A program made the position numbers and the translations under genes. This document shows positions 35,501 through 45,339 of a stretch of 64,000 bases of DNA, in pieces. Source of the DNA: Amborella trichopoda (lineage: Eukaryota; Streptophyta; Magnoliopsida; Amborellales; Amborellaceae); the NCBI RefSeq assembly GCF_000471905.2, contig NW_006494865.1, positions 532,496 through 596,495 on the forward strand, written 5' to 3'. Positions within the stretch are counted from its first letter, which is position 1; each line of letters begins with the position of its first letter. The notes under the pieces were generated by a model, which was not told where the DNA came from, made no database searches, and saw nothing but the letters and a program-made list of their open reading frames with translations.

Positions 35501-35617
35501 ATACAGTTTAGGGTCGTACAGCACGGACCAAGGCTTTGTAGGTTAGGGTCATGCAGCACGGACCGAGGCTATGCAGTTTAGGGTCGTGCAGCATGGACCG
35601 AGGCTGTGCAGTTTAAA
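32586..35617 (+). repeat. 35-bp tandem array (about 85 copies) inside gag of element D
   Basis: A 34-35 bp unit made of 'gtgcagtttagggtcgtgca' followed by 'gcacggaccgaggct' repeats for about 3.0 kb. A common variant replaces 'gcacggacc' with 'gctagacc'. Copies differ by a few substitutions (mostly transitions), and a 20-N gap lies within. On each side the sequence returns to gag in the same orientation: left 'ctgactatgcaagag' matches 30373 of C, right 'cctgtttgaagatatgatgtg' (35630-35650) matches 30463 of C. About 90 bp of gag is missing at the site. TAG recurs once per 105 bp in every plus frame, so the unit does not encode a protein. Confidence 0.97.
35352..35371. other. Assembly gap (20 N)
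   Basis: Run of N within the 35-bp array; probably an estimated or placeholder gap, so the copy number is uncertain. Confidence 1.
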
Positions 35618-36639
35618 GGACCGATTGAACCTGTTTGAAGATATGATGTGTAGGATGATGGATAACATCGAGCTGATGGAAGGTACCCAACCCCCTGGGA
35701 ACTCATCCCACCAGAGTACCAATTCTCCTAATCCTGTCGATTCGGTCCCAAGGCAGCCACCTCCTTCACACGACCATTCCTCCCCTCGTTAGCTCTCACA
35801 AGCCAACATCGACGCCCTGGTCACCCTTAGTTTGCAAGGAAGGCTGATCCCATGCATGCAAGGACCTGCCCTTTTTCAGAAGCCATATCCCTCTTATATT
35901 GATTAGCTTCCGTTTCCCCCTAACTACTAAGAAGGGAAACTCTCTCTCTTCAATGGCACGAGTTCCCCTCACCAGCATATTGCCCATTTCTATTCCGCAT
36001 GTCAAGAGACTTCAACTGATGGGAGGCTTCTTCTCCAACATTTTGTCGAGACTCTTGACAGATCGGCATTCAAAAGGTACGCCCGTCTTCCCCCAAACTC
36101 TCTCAAGACCTGGGAAGAATTCTACGAAGTCGAAAGAGAAGTTCAGGCTATCGAGCTTCTCACATTGAACCAGAACCCAAATGAGTCGGTCGATCAGTTC
36201 ATTACAAGTTCGAGGAATCTAACTGCACACCAAGCTAACCCATGCCTGAAATTGATGCAGTCCAAACCTGCATACGCAACACGTGATTGAAGATTTCCTT
36301 GCATGTTGAGGTTTCGAACCCAACTTCCATATCAAACCTGATCCCTAAATCAGTCCGTATAGAAAGCCTCTTCAAGCATCATGGTGAGCCCCAAACACAA
36401 TCATCGAATGGGGGAAATAACCGAAGCTCTGGCAACGCTCGATCCAATGCCAAGGGCAATCAGCAGAAAGGAATGGTCAGTGTCGTTGTCACTGTATCAG
36501 ATCCCAAAAAGGCCTCCCCTCAAACTTTGGACTTCTTCAAAGGGGTAGGCCCCACAAATGCTCAAGCAATGGCTCAAGCAGGACAACAACAACCCCAGTC
36601 TTACAATAAAGTGCCCCTGCCACCGAACCTCATCCATAG
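35618..36639 (+). pseudogene. Element D: gag, cut by satellite
   Basis: Continues gag after the array: 'NLFEDMMCRMMDNIELMEGT' (35628-35687), then 'KLSLFNGTSSPHQHIAHF' (about 35935-35990), 'LLLQHFVETLDRSAF' (36025-36075), 'IELLTLNQNPNESVDQFI' (36148-36202) and 'MKISLHVEVSNPTSISNLI' (36287-36343). It ends with a basic, Gln/Asn-rich tail (to 36640). This is the capsid-type gag domain; the zinc knuckle seen in B is lost because satellite array 2 starts at 36640. Frame changes occur near 35780, 35920 and 36070-36290. Confidence 0.8.
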
Positions 36640-38905
36640 TTGATAGGGTTTGTTTAGAGTTAACAACCCCTCAAAATAATTAGGTTAAAGTAAGCAAGGG
36701 TTGTGTTTATCAAAAAGATCATTACTTTTTGTTTAGAAAAATACTTTAATAGGTAACATAACCATTAAGAAAGGGCAAATTTGAAATTTTTACAAAGTAC
36801 AATGGCATTTTGGAAGTTAGTGTCCTGGAATTTTATTTGTAGAATGCCCTTGTCTTTTAGTAAAAATTTTAACTTTACCCTTTATGGAGATGACAAAAGT
36901 GCCCATTGTCTTGTAGTAATATTCACAAATTTGCCCTTACTTAATGAAGAAGATATCACACAAGTAACTTTTTTAAAAAAATAAAATACAAAATTATTAA
37001 ATCCACCCTTCACAACTCTCTCTATCTTTATCCTTTGTAATTTGAAGGTTGTGAAGTTTTGATTATCTCTTAGTGATAGGGTTTGTCTAGAGTTAATAAC
37101 CCCTCAAAATAAAAAGGTTAAAGTTAGAAGGAGTTGTGATTGATGTGTTTATAAAAAAGATCATTACTTTTTGTTTGAAAAAATATTTTAATGGGTGACT
37201 TAAGTAATAACCAAGTGCAAATTGGTAATTTTTAAAAATGTATAATGCCATTTTAGAACTTTGTGTCCTGGAATTTTATTTGTAAAGTGCCCTTGTCTTT
37301 TAGTATAAATTTCAACTTTACCCTTTATGGTGATAACAAAAATGCCCCTTGTCTTGTCTTAATATTTACAAAATTGCCCTTACCTAATGATGAAGATATC
37401 ACAAAAGTAACTTTTTTAAAAAAATAGAATACAAAATTATTAAATCCACCCTTCACAACTCTCTCTATCTTTAACCTTTGTAATTTTACGGGCTGTGAAG
37501 TTTAGATTATCCTTTAGCGATGGGGTTTGTCTAGAGTTAACAACCCGTCAAAATAAAAAGGTTAAAGTTAGAAGGGGTTGTGATAGATGTGTTTATAAAA
37601 AAGATCATTACTTTTTGTTTAAAAAAATATTTTAATAGGTGACTTAAGCAATAACCCAGGGCAAATTAGATATCTTTGAAAATGAATAATGACATTTTAG
37701 AACTTTGTGTTCTGGAATTTTATTTGTAGAGTGCCCTTGTCTTTTAGTATAAATTTCAATTTTACCCTTTTATGGTGATGACAAAAGTACCCCTTGTCTT
37801 ATAGTAATATTTACAAAATTGACCCTACTTAATGATGAAGACATCACAAAAAGTAACTTTTTTAAAAAAATAGATACAAAATTAGTAAATCCACCATTCA
37901 CAACTCTCTCTATCTTTAACTTTTGTAATGCAGGATAGTGAAGTTTAGATTATCCCTTAGTAATAGGGTTTATCTAGAGTTAACAACCCCTCAAAATACA
38001 AAGGTTAAAGTTAGAAGGTGTGATGGGTGTGTTTATGAAAAGGATCAATACTTTTTATTTAAAAAATTATTTTAATAGGTAACTTAACCATTAAGCAAGG
38101 GTAAATTTGAAATTTTAACAAAAGTAAAATTGTATTTTTGAAGTAAGTGTCCTGGAATTTTGTTTGTAAAGTGCCCTGATGTTTTAGTAAAAATTTCACC
38201 TTTACCCTTTATGGAGATGACAAAAGTACCCCTTGTCTTGTAATAATAGTTTCAAAATTGCCCTTACCTAATGATGAAGTTATCACAAAAAGTAATTTTT
38301 TGAAGAAAATAGACCACAAAATTAGTAAGTTTACCCTTCACATCTCTCTCTATCTTTAAGCTTTGTAATTTGAAGGGTATTGAAGTTTAGATTATGCCTT
38401 AGTGATAGGTTTTGTCTAGAGTTAACAACCCCTCCAAATACAAAGGTTAACGTTATAAGGCGTTGGGATAGGTGTGTTTATCAAAAAGATCATTACTTTT
38501 TGCTTAAAATTTTTTTTTAATTGGTAACTAAACCATTAAGTTTGGGAAAATTTGAAATTTTTACAAAATTACAATGGCCTATGAAATTTTATATTTGGTG
38601 TGCCCTTGTCTTTTAGTAAAAATTTCAATTTTACCTTTATAGAGATGGCAAAAGTACCCCTTGTCTTGTAGTAATATTTACAAATATTTCCTTACTTAAT
38701 GATGAAGATATCATAAAAAGTAAATTTTTTTAAAAAAATGGACTAAAAAATTCATTAATCCTCCCTTCATAACTCTCTCTATCTTTAACCTTTATAATTT
38801 GAAGGGTTGTGAACTTTAGATTATCCCTTAGTGATAGGGTTTGTCTAGAATTAACAATCCTTCAAAATATAGAGGTTAAAGTTAGAAAGGGTTGCGATGG
38901 ATGTT
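36640..38905 (+). repeat. AT-rich satellite, array 2
   Basis: About five monomers of the same satellite; for example 'gggtttgtctagagttaa' at 37079 and 37522 gives a period of 443. It is cut on the right by the 5' LTR of element E. One monomer variant (about 38010-38360, with 'ttttaacaaaagta' and 'gaagtaagtgtcctgg') is shared with array 1 (26390-26740). Confidence 0.93.
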
Positions 38906-40093
38906 TATAGACACCCCCTCGAAATTCTGGCTTAGGGAACTCCTAAAAACCTCAATTATGGTCTTAAAGTACCACACAAACCTTAGTATATCATAGGAAA
39001 CCTAGGCCCAATTTAATTAACCCAAAACTACTCAAATCCTATTCCAACTTGTTGTAGAGCCCACGAGCTTTCCAACAGTCCAAGAATTGCCTGAATCGGA
39101 CCTTCGGATAAAAAGATATAACAAATAACAATTTAATCATTGTAAGACCCTACTGTCGGGCCACGGGCTGGGCTGTAACAGGTCCGTTAGGCCCAGACAC
39201 AGCCTGATGATGCAGACATGCCATTTATGAAGCAGTTAATGAGTTTTATGATGCAGTAAACATGTTTTCTTTAGTTAGATAAGGCTAAAACTTCAAGATA
39301 AATCTAAAAAAATCTCAAAAAACTCTAAAAAAATATAAAAATTCACCAATAGAGTTCTATAAATACCCCCTTCATAACCCAAAAGAAAGAGACCAAAAAC
39401 CACAAGGAAATACCTTAGAAATTCTCAAAATTAGAAAAATAACCCAAAAATACCAAAAATAGGAAAATCCCTTAAATAAATTCCTAAAAAATTAGGAAAA
39501 ATCCCCCAAAATAAGAAAAAATCTCAGAATTCATATTCAACCTCTGGAGATCCCGAAACCCAAACTAAGGAAATTCTCCTCCAATCCTAAGCAAAGCCTA
39601 AGTAGACCCTACTTAAAATTCCAAACTTTTCCCCATGCCTTAGTAACTCTAGATTTAGGTCAAAGAACCTTAGATCTACCAATTCTAACAAGCGAAAGAC
39701 ATCCATAAAAAGGAGATGGTGGCGTAAATCAAAAGAGCGACCTGATCCAAGCCCGAAACTCTGGGTTTTGGGTCCTGAGAGGTAAGTATATATTTCTTTG
39801 CTTAATGTAGTTTGTTTTTTCTTTATTCAATTATCTGATTTATTTTATTTTTTTTGGAAATTAATTCATCATTAGATTTAATTAAATTTAAAAGCCTTTT
39901 TAATTAAAAATATAGATTTGGAGCTGGCGCTTCCAATGGACTAAAAAAAAGAACGGATTTGTATAGATTGAGATTTTTCTAAGCCCATAAATCAAATGAC
40001 CCAACTTTCTCTACTTTCTCAAAAATAACTCAGTTTTTGCGAAGATTTGAGTGAATCTCATCATAGAGATTGGCGCAGATCGGAGTGTAAACA
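38906..40093 (+). mobile_element. Element E: 5' LTR
   Basis: About 1188 bp, alignable throughout with 47163-48366. It starts TATAGACACC where the 3' copy starts TGTAGACACT, so the canonical TG is mutated, and ends GTGTAAACA. A TATA box lies about 450 bp in. Confidence 0.92.
39358..39365 (+). promoter_or_regulatory. TATA box in 5' LTR of element E
   Basis: TATAAATA in the context 'gttctataaatacccccttca', identical in the 3' LTR (47609-47616). Conservation between LTRs and position support it as the LTR promoter. Confidence 0.65.
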
Positions 40094-40094
40094 G

Positions 40095-40114
40095 TTTGGC
40101 GCACACCGTGGGGC
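40095..40114 (+). other. Element E: primer-binding site
   Basis: TGGCGCACACCGTGGGGC follows the LTR end by one or two bases. This is one substitution away from the TGGCGCCCACCGTGGGGC box common in plant Tat-type elements. It differs from the box of A-D, so E is a separate family. Confidence 0.75.
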
Positions 40115-41239
40115 ACCTTGAGCTTCATATATGTATTTTAGACTTAAAAAGCTTCTTCTTTTTTTCTCATATTTATTTTCCAGCAAAAATAAAAATAAAA
40201 AATAAAAAAGTAAAAAGAAGAAAAACAAAGTACATTTGAAAATATTCTTTTTTTATTAGATTCAATCTTTTCTTTCTAGATCTTATTTTTTCTCTCTCCA
40301 TAAAATATTTAGGACCTTTTTTCCCTTAATCTTTGTGATCTTTTGGATATTTTAAAGAATATTCTTTTAGATTCATCTTTTAGATCAATTATTATTATTT
40401 AGATCGTCTTTTATATCATATTTATCTTTGGATCATCTTTTAGGGATATCTTTTAGATCATCTTTAGATCTTATTTATCTTTTTTAGATAATTTTCTTTT
40501 AGATCTCATCTTGATCATCTTTATCTTTAGATCATCTTTTCAATAATCTTTTAGATCATCTTTATCATCTAGAACATCTTTAGATTCATTTTGATATCAT
40601 CTATATCTTCTTTATCATATTTTTCATATCTTCTTTTATTCATGCTTATGATCTTTAGATCATATTTTATCTTCTCTAGATCATACTTATCTTCTTTAAG
40701 TACATCTTTATCTTTTTAGAATACATCTTTTTTATAAAAAAAAAGAAAAAAAGAGAAAGAATATTTATCTCTTTCTAACTTCTTTAAGTGCATCTTTATT
40801 TTTTTTTAGAATACATCTTTTAAAAGCATCTTTATCTCTTTCCAAAAAAATAGAAAAGAACAATCTTTATCTCTTTTGATAAAAAAATTTTTTTTTTTAA
40901 AAAAAAGATGGATCTAGGCCTTCTCTACTTTATCTGTTTAGATTAAAAATACATCTCTTTTTTTTTATCTTATATTTTGTTGTTAAACCTTATCTGCATA
41001 GCTTATAATTTTGTTGACATTATCTTCTCTTTTTTTTAGAACAAAAAAAATATTTTTCTTTTAGATGCATATTTATCTTGTTTTTTTTTAAATAGCTAAA
41101 AAAAAAAAAATTAGAAAAAAACAAAGAAGACTTTTTGCATAATTTTCTAGTCAGGTCTGTAGTTCATAATAACTCAGATACTTAGTCTACTGCCCATACT
41201 TAGTCTACTGCCCATACTAGACCCAAAGAGCTGTGCAAC
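40115..41239 (+). other. Element E: T-rich leader in place of gag
   Basis: About 1.1 kb of nearly pure pyrimidine/AT sequence with irregular repeats of 'agatcatctttatct'-like words (40370-40700) and long A or T runs. No gag domain can be read in any frame. An 18-bp tandem duplication occurs at 41181-41216. Gag was presumably lost by deletion or never present in this non-autonomous copy. Confidence 0.6.
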
Positions 41240-41608
41240 ATGATCAATCTGTTAATGGCACCAACCCCCATTACATTTACTAATGATGACATACCTCCGG
41301 GGTTCGATCGTTATCACCCCCATGCACTGTATATCATTGTTTTCATGAGCGGCTATGAAATCAGGAGAGTGATGGTTGACAATGGGGGATCTCTGAACAT
41401 ATGTCCCTTGAAAACTAGTACAAGAGTAGGGTTATCACAAGCAGACCTTGAGGTCTCAAACATCTCAATTACAACCTATGATGGGGCTCAAAGAGAAACC
41501 TTAGGGATCATCCCTCTCACTCTTAAGATTGGGCCGGTGGTCCAAATAGTGAGGTTTTATGTCCTTGACAATGAACCTTGTTTCAATCTACTTATTGGCA
41601 AGCCATGA
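41240..41608 (+). pseudogene. Element E: aspartic protease
   Basis: 122 codons from ATG 41240. The active-site block 'VMVDNGGSLNICPL' (about 41369-41410) has D-N-G-G-S in place of the D-N-G-S-S usual in this lineage, and the C-terminal 'FNLLIGKPW'-like end is cut by a stop at 41606-41608. In intact elements it processes Gag-Pol. The reading frame continues loosely after the stop. Confidence 0.8.
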
Positions 41609-41634
41609 CTACATGAAAATCTTGTTGTGGAGGA

Positions 41635-42612
41635 GTGGCCTGCGTACATTTAGATGCAGTCAAAGCAGTAAAAGAGAAACTCTCCGAAAATTTGAAAATC
41701 CAAGAGATCCCACCTCTAACATATAAGGAAAATTGTGCTATGATCCATGAAACACATGAAGTGTTTGAGAAATTGAAAAATTGTTATAGTCATTACGATT
41801 TCGGTTCGTGCACAGCGTGGAATATGTTATTTGCTCAAGGGTACTGCCCCTGCTCTGGCCTTGGAAAAAATGGGCAACGTGTTGCTGAGGCAATTACTCA
41901 TTCTCCTCATGCTAAAGTAGACACCGACGATCGAAGTGGGTTGGGTTGCACAATTTCTAAACTTCAATGTAAACTCAAATCTTCTCAGCATCCAAGTTTT
42001 ACTCTTGGAGGAATTCAAGGTCTTGACCACCAAAAGACCGAATTTCATCCAAAACCACATATCATAATTTGAAATTCCTCTAGACGAAGAGTAGTTAGAA
42101 TGACAACTTTCTTGGCTTACACTTCGAGCCCATATTGTGGCTACCACCTCCTCAGCTCCCAAGAAAACTATGACAATTAATGAAAATTGGAGCATTACTC
42201 CCCTATCTATTGAATCCATTAAGGGGATGCAACAACACTTTCAAGTACCTGTGCCAAAAAAATGGGTTGGCGCAGGATGCTTAAACAAGCATCTTACGTG
42301 AAGCCTCTCTGACACCATTACTTTTCCGATTGTAGAAAATGTAGTCAAAACCCTTAAAGTGAAAACTTAAACGAAGTCAAGGAAGAAAATGACAATGGAA
42401 TAAATAAGGACTCACCTGCCGATGAAAATTTTGAGGCAGATGAAGAACCTCCCACTGAGGAACTCATGTTCCAAGCTGAGTAGTTTAAGACAAGACTCGA
42501 CGGTAGTCCTACTACTATTGTCGAATAGACCTTAGACATTAATCTAGGAACTGAGAAAGATCTGAAGATCTCAAGAATTTGAAGCTCTCTGTCATCAGAA
42601 GAACAAGACAAG
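41635..42612 (+). pseudogene. Element E: protease-RT linker
   Basis: The frame 41635-42072 ('MACVHLDAVKAVKEKLSENL') follows the protease and has the composition of the protease-RT linker of Tat elements. After a stop at 42070 it continues in other frames up to the RT start, with an acidic stretch near 42365-42480 and 'LNLGTEKDLKIS'-like sequence at 42535-42575 that normally leads into RT. There is no catalytic domain. Confidence 0.5.
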
Positions 42613-43990
42613 GTGATCTCCCTCTTAAAAGAATACATTGACCTATTTGCATGGTCCGATAAAGATATGTCTGGCTTAAATCCCGAATTTGTACGACACC
42701 ATCTTGTACTCCATGAAGGGGCAAGAGCCATCAAACTGAAACTATGTCGACAAAAGCCTCACTTCGAGTTGAAGATAAAAGAAGAGATTAACAAACTTTT
42801 AAAGGAAAAGTTCATCTTACCTGTGGACTATCTGGATTGGTTAGCCAATATCGTAGTAGTACCTAAGAAAGATGGGAGAATCAGGTTTGTATCGACTATA
42901 GGGACCTGAACAATGCATATCCTAAGGATGACTTTCCTCTTCCAAATATAGATTCCCTAGTTGACAACACTGTTGGACATCAATGCTATCCTTCATGGAC
43001 GGTTTCTCTAGTTACAATCAGATCCTCATGGCGAAAGAAGACCAAAAAAAGACTTCCTTCTTCACGCAATGGGGGACATACTGCTATAAAGTCATGCCTT
43101 TCAGTCTTAAAAATATTGGGCCAACCTACCAAAGGGCCATGACTACTATATTTCATGACTTGATGCATGACATTATGGAATACTATGTAGATGACATCCT
43201 CGTTAAATCCAAAACTCGGGATGCCCATCTTCCCAATTTGAAAAGAGTATTTGACCGACTTCGAGAGCATCAATTAAAGCTGAATCCTCAGAAGTGTGCC
43301 TTCGGTGTTGAGTCTGGCAAGCTACTTGGCTTCATTGTGAGCCAAAGAGGAATAGAAGTGAACCCAATCAAAATTAAGCATATCTCAAAAATGCTACCCC
43401 CAAAGAATATTCGAGAAATTCGTGGGTTGCAAGGTAGAATACAGGCTATTCGGAGTGTTATATCTCAATTAGTTGAGAAATGTGGCCTATTCAATCGCCT
43501 GCTAAAGAAGGACACCCCGTTTTTCTGGGATGAGACATGTCAAAAAGCCTTTGGCCGTATAAGGGAGTACCTCTCTAACCCTCTAATCTTGAGTCCACCT
43601 GATTCCAACAAACCTTTATTCCTTTACGTTGCAGTGACAGATGAGACAATGGGGGCGATGTTAGAGCAATATAATGACCTAGGAAAAGAGAAGACCATCT
43701 ACTACATCAGTAAGACATTGGTTGACTATGAAATACGATACTCGGATGTAGAAAAACATTGTCTAACCTTAGTGTGGGCAACTCAAACGTTGAGGCATTA
43801 TGTGTTGTCTCATACCATCAAGTTGATATCCAAGATGGATCAACTCAAGTACCTGCTAGAAAGACATGTTCTAAATGGATGATTAGTCAAATGGAGATTA
43901 CTCCTAAGTGAATTTGACATCGAATATGTTACTCAAAAATCAATCGAGAGACAAGCGATTTTCGATCATTTAGCTGAACATGACTTACCT
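42613..43990 (+). pseudogene. Element E: reverse transcriptase and RNase H
   Basis: RT landmarks: 'YIDLFAWSDKDMSGL' (42634-42678), 'LANIVVVPKKDGRIRF' (42841-42888), a frameshift at about 42895-42983, 'FMDGFSSYNQILMAKED' (42992-43040), 'YKVMPFSLKNIGPTYQRAM' (43085-43141), catalytic 'YYVDDILVKS' (43181-43210) and 'GVESGKLLGFIVSQRGIEV' (43304-43360). RNase H follows in the same frame: 'PLFLYVAVTDETMGAMLEQ', 'YISKTLVDYEIRYSDVEKHC' and 'LVWATQTLRHYVLSH'. A TGA at 43880-43882 precedes 'LLSEFDIEYVTQKSIERQA'. The catalytic Asp pair is intact, so only the frameshift and stop disable it. Confidence 0.92.
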
Positions 43991-44008
43991 GACTGCGTCC
44001 TCTTCAAA

Positions 44009-44440
44009 ATGGATCTCCCTGATAAGGACCTCTTTATCATTGAGGATCCCACTTGGGAGTTATACTTGGACGGGGCCAGGAATGAATATGGAACTGGTGT
44101 TGGATTCATCCTATGCTCTCCAGAGAAAATAATGTTTCCAACTGCTATAAGGCTCAATTTTCCTTACACAAGCAACGTTCCAAATATTAAGCCTTAATAG
44201 CTGGTCTCGAGAACGCTTGTGAACTCCAAATTGAAAAATTACATGTCATGAGAGATTCTTTGCTTGTAATAAATCAAACTAACGGAGAATGGAAGGTTAA
44301 AGAAAAAAAGCTCCAGCTCTACCAAGACTCAGTTGCAAAGTTGTCAAAGTGCTTCAAAGGAGTAACCTTTCAAAATGTGACTAAAAAACCAACCGGTTCG
44401 TCGATACCTTGGCCACTCTCGCATTAATGGCAAACATTCA
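44009..44440 (+). pseudogene. Element E: second (archaeal-type) RNase H
   Basis: 'WELYLDGARNEYGTGVGFIL' (44053-44112) holds the first catalytic Asp. A frameshift near 44190 leads to 'ALIAGLENACELQIEKLHVM' (44194-44250) and 'MRDSLLVINQTNGEWKVKE', where the expected GDS reads RDS. The expected 'AEYQAL' block is damaged at the frameshift. It marks the element as Tat lineage. Confidence 0.75.
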
Positions 44441-44539
44441 TCCCCAAATGAGATGGAGTCAGAAGAAGAAGATCAAGAATTAGACAAGGAAGAAGAAGTG
44501 TTCACCCTCGAGGCCAACCAAATAGTCAAAGTTAAGCCT

Positions 44540-44890
44540 TGATATCATGATGTATCAGTCTTACTGAAAGACGGAATGTATCCCGAAGGAACCTCAAAGA
44601 GAGATTCTCAATCAAATTCTTGATCAATGGCGACATCCTCTACAATAAGTCCTTTATAGGAATCCTCCTAAGGTGTATTGATTAACCAGGACGATGCTCA
44701 AAGAACTACATAACGAAGGAGGACAAGCAGGGGCAACTTAGCCCAGAAAGCCAAAAGACAAGGATACTACTGGACTACTATGGTGGAAAACTTTTGGAAA
44801 TATGTGAAGAGATGTACTCAATGTCAAGTTTATGGGGATCTCATTATATGTTCCTCCCATACCACTCAATCCAACACTTTTCACAGGATT
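44540..44890 (+). pseudogene. Element E: integrase N-terminal remnant
   Basis: After frameshifts, 'AQKAKRQGYYWTTMVENFWK' (about 44741-44800) and 'YVKRCTQCQVYGD' (44801-44838) are the zinc-binding region with its C-x2-C. The text then approaches the core ('FTGFSD'-like, about 44875) and stops. The D-D-E core and C-terminus are absent, so the deletion lies at about 44880-44890. Confidence 0.7.
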
Positions 44891-45339
44891 TTCTGATTAA
44901 CCCACCTATATGGGATGAAGAACCAGACTTTAAAGATCAAATCATATTATTTCCTGAAAAGAAAAGATCCAAAGAAAATGATGGGGGCAGGGGCATGATT
45001 TCACTATTTGGGGCACCCCACATTCAAAGAAAAGAAGAAGATCCAATAGAAGCAGACCTATCCACCAGTTTGATAGGGATCGACCCGTCTGATGAAAATA
45101 CTGTAGAGGTGATCTCATTTAAGATACTGATTGTCTCATCAAATGGAGAAGACTCTACAGGGGAAACCCTTTCAAACCACTTGATAAGGGTACCCTCACT
45201 TGATGATAAAAATAAAGTAGAGGAAAACGGTGAGGCCCACGCCTTATACGAGGACTCTCAACATGCCTTGAGGCAATGTGCTCCTCAAGAGCAACATGAA
45301 GTTACAATTGAAAAGGATTACCGAAAAGACATGGGGTGA
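44891..45339 (+). pseudogene. Element E: acidic 3' ORF of unknown function
   Basis: An open frame (part of 44794-45339) with an acidic, Ser/Glu/Asp-rich sequence such as 'EADLSTSLIGIDPSDENTVE' (about 45049-45108) and ending 'EKDYRKDMG*'. I do not recognise a domain. It follows directly on the truncated integrase and may be linker or tail sequence of the parent element brought together by the deletion. Confidence 0.35.

Noticed and set aside
32586-35617. Repetitive open reading frames of 60-100 codons on both strands
   Set aside because: They arise because the 35-bp unit shifts frame at each copy and has few stops; each frame ends at the same TAG or TAA word once per 105 bp. No ORF is longer than chance in such an array.
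32586-35617. CRISPR array
   Set aside because: Period 35 bp with no unique spacers; every base of the unit is repeated. The setting is a plant retrotransposon.
44794-45339. An accessory gene of element E
   Set aside because: It overlaps the broken integrase and lies at a deletion joint. No domain is recognised, so I list it only as an ORF of unknown nature.
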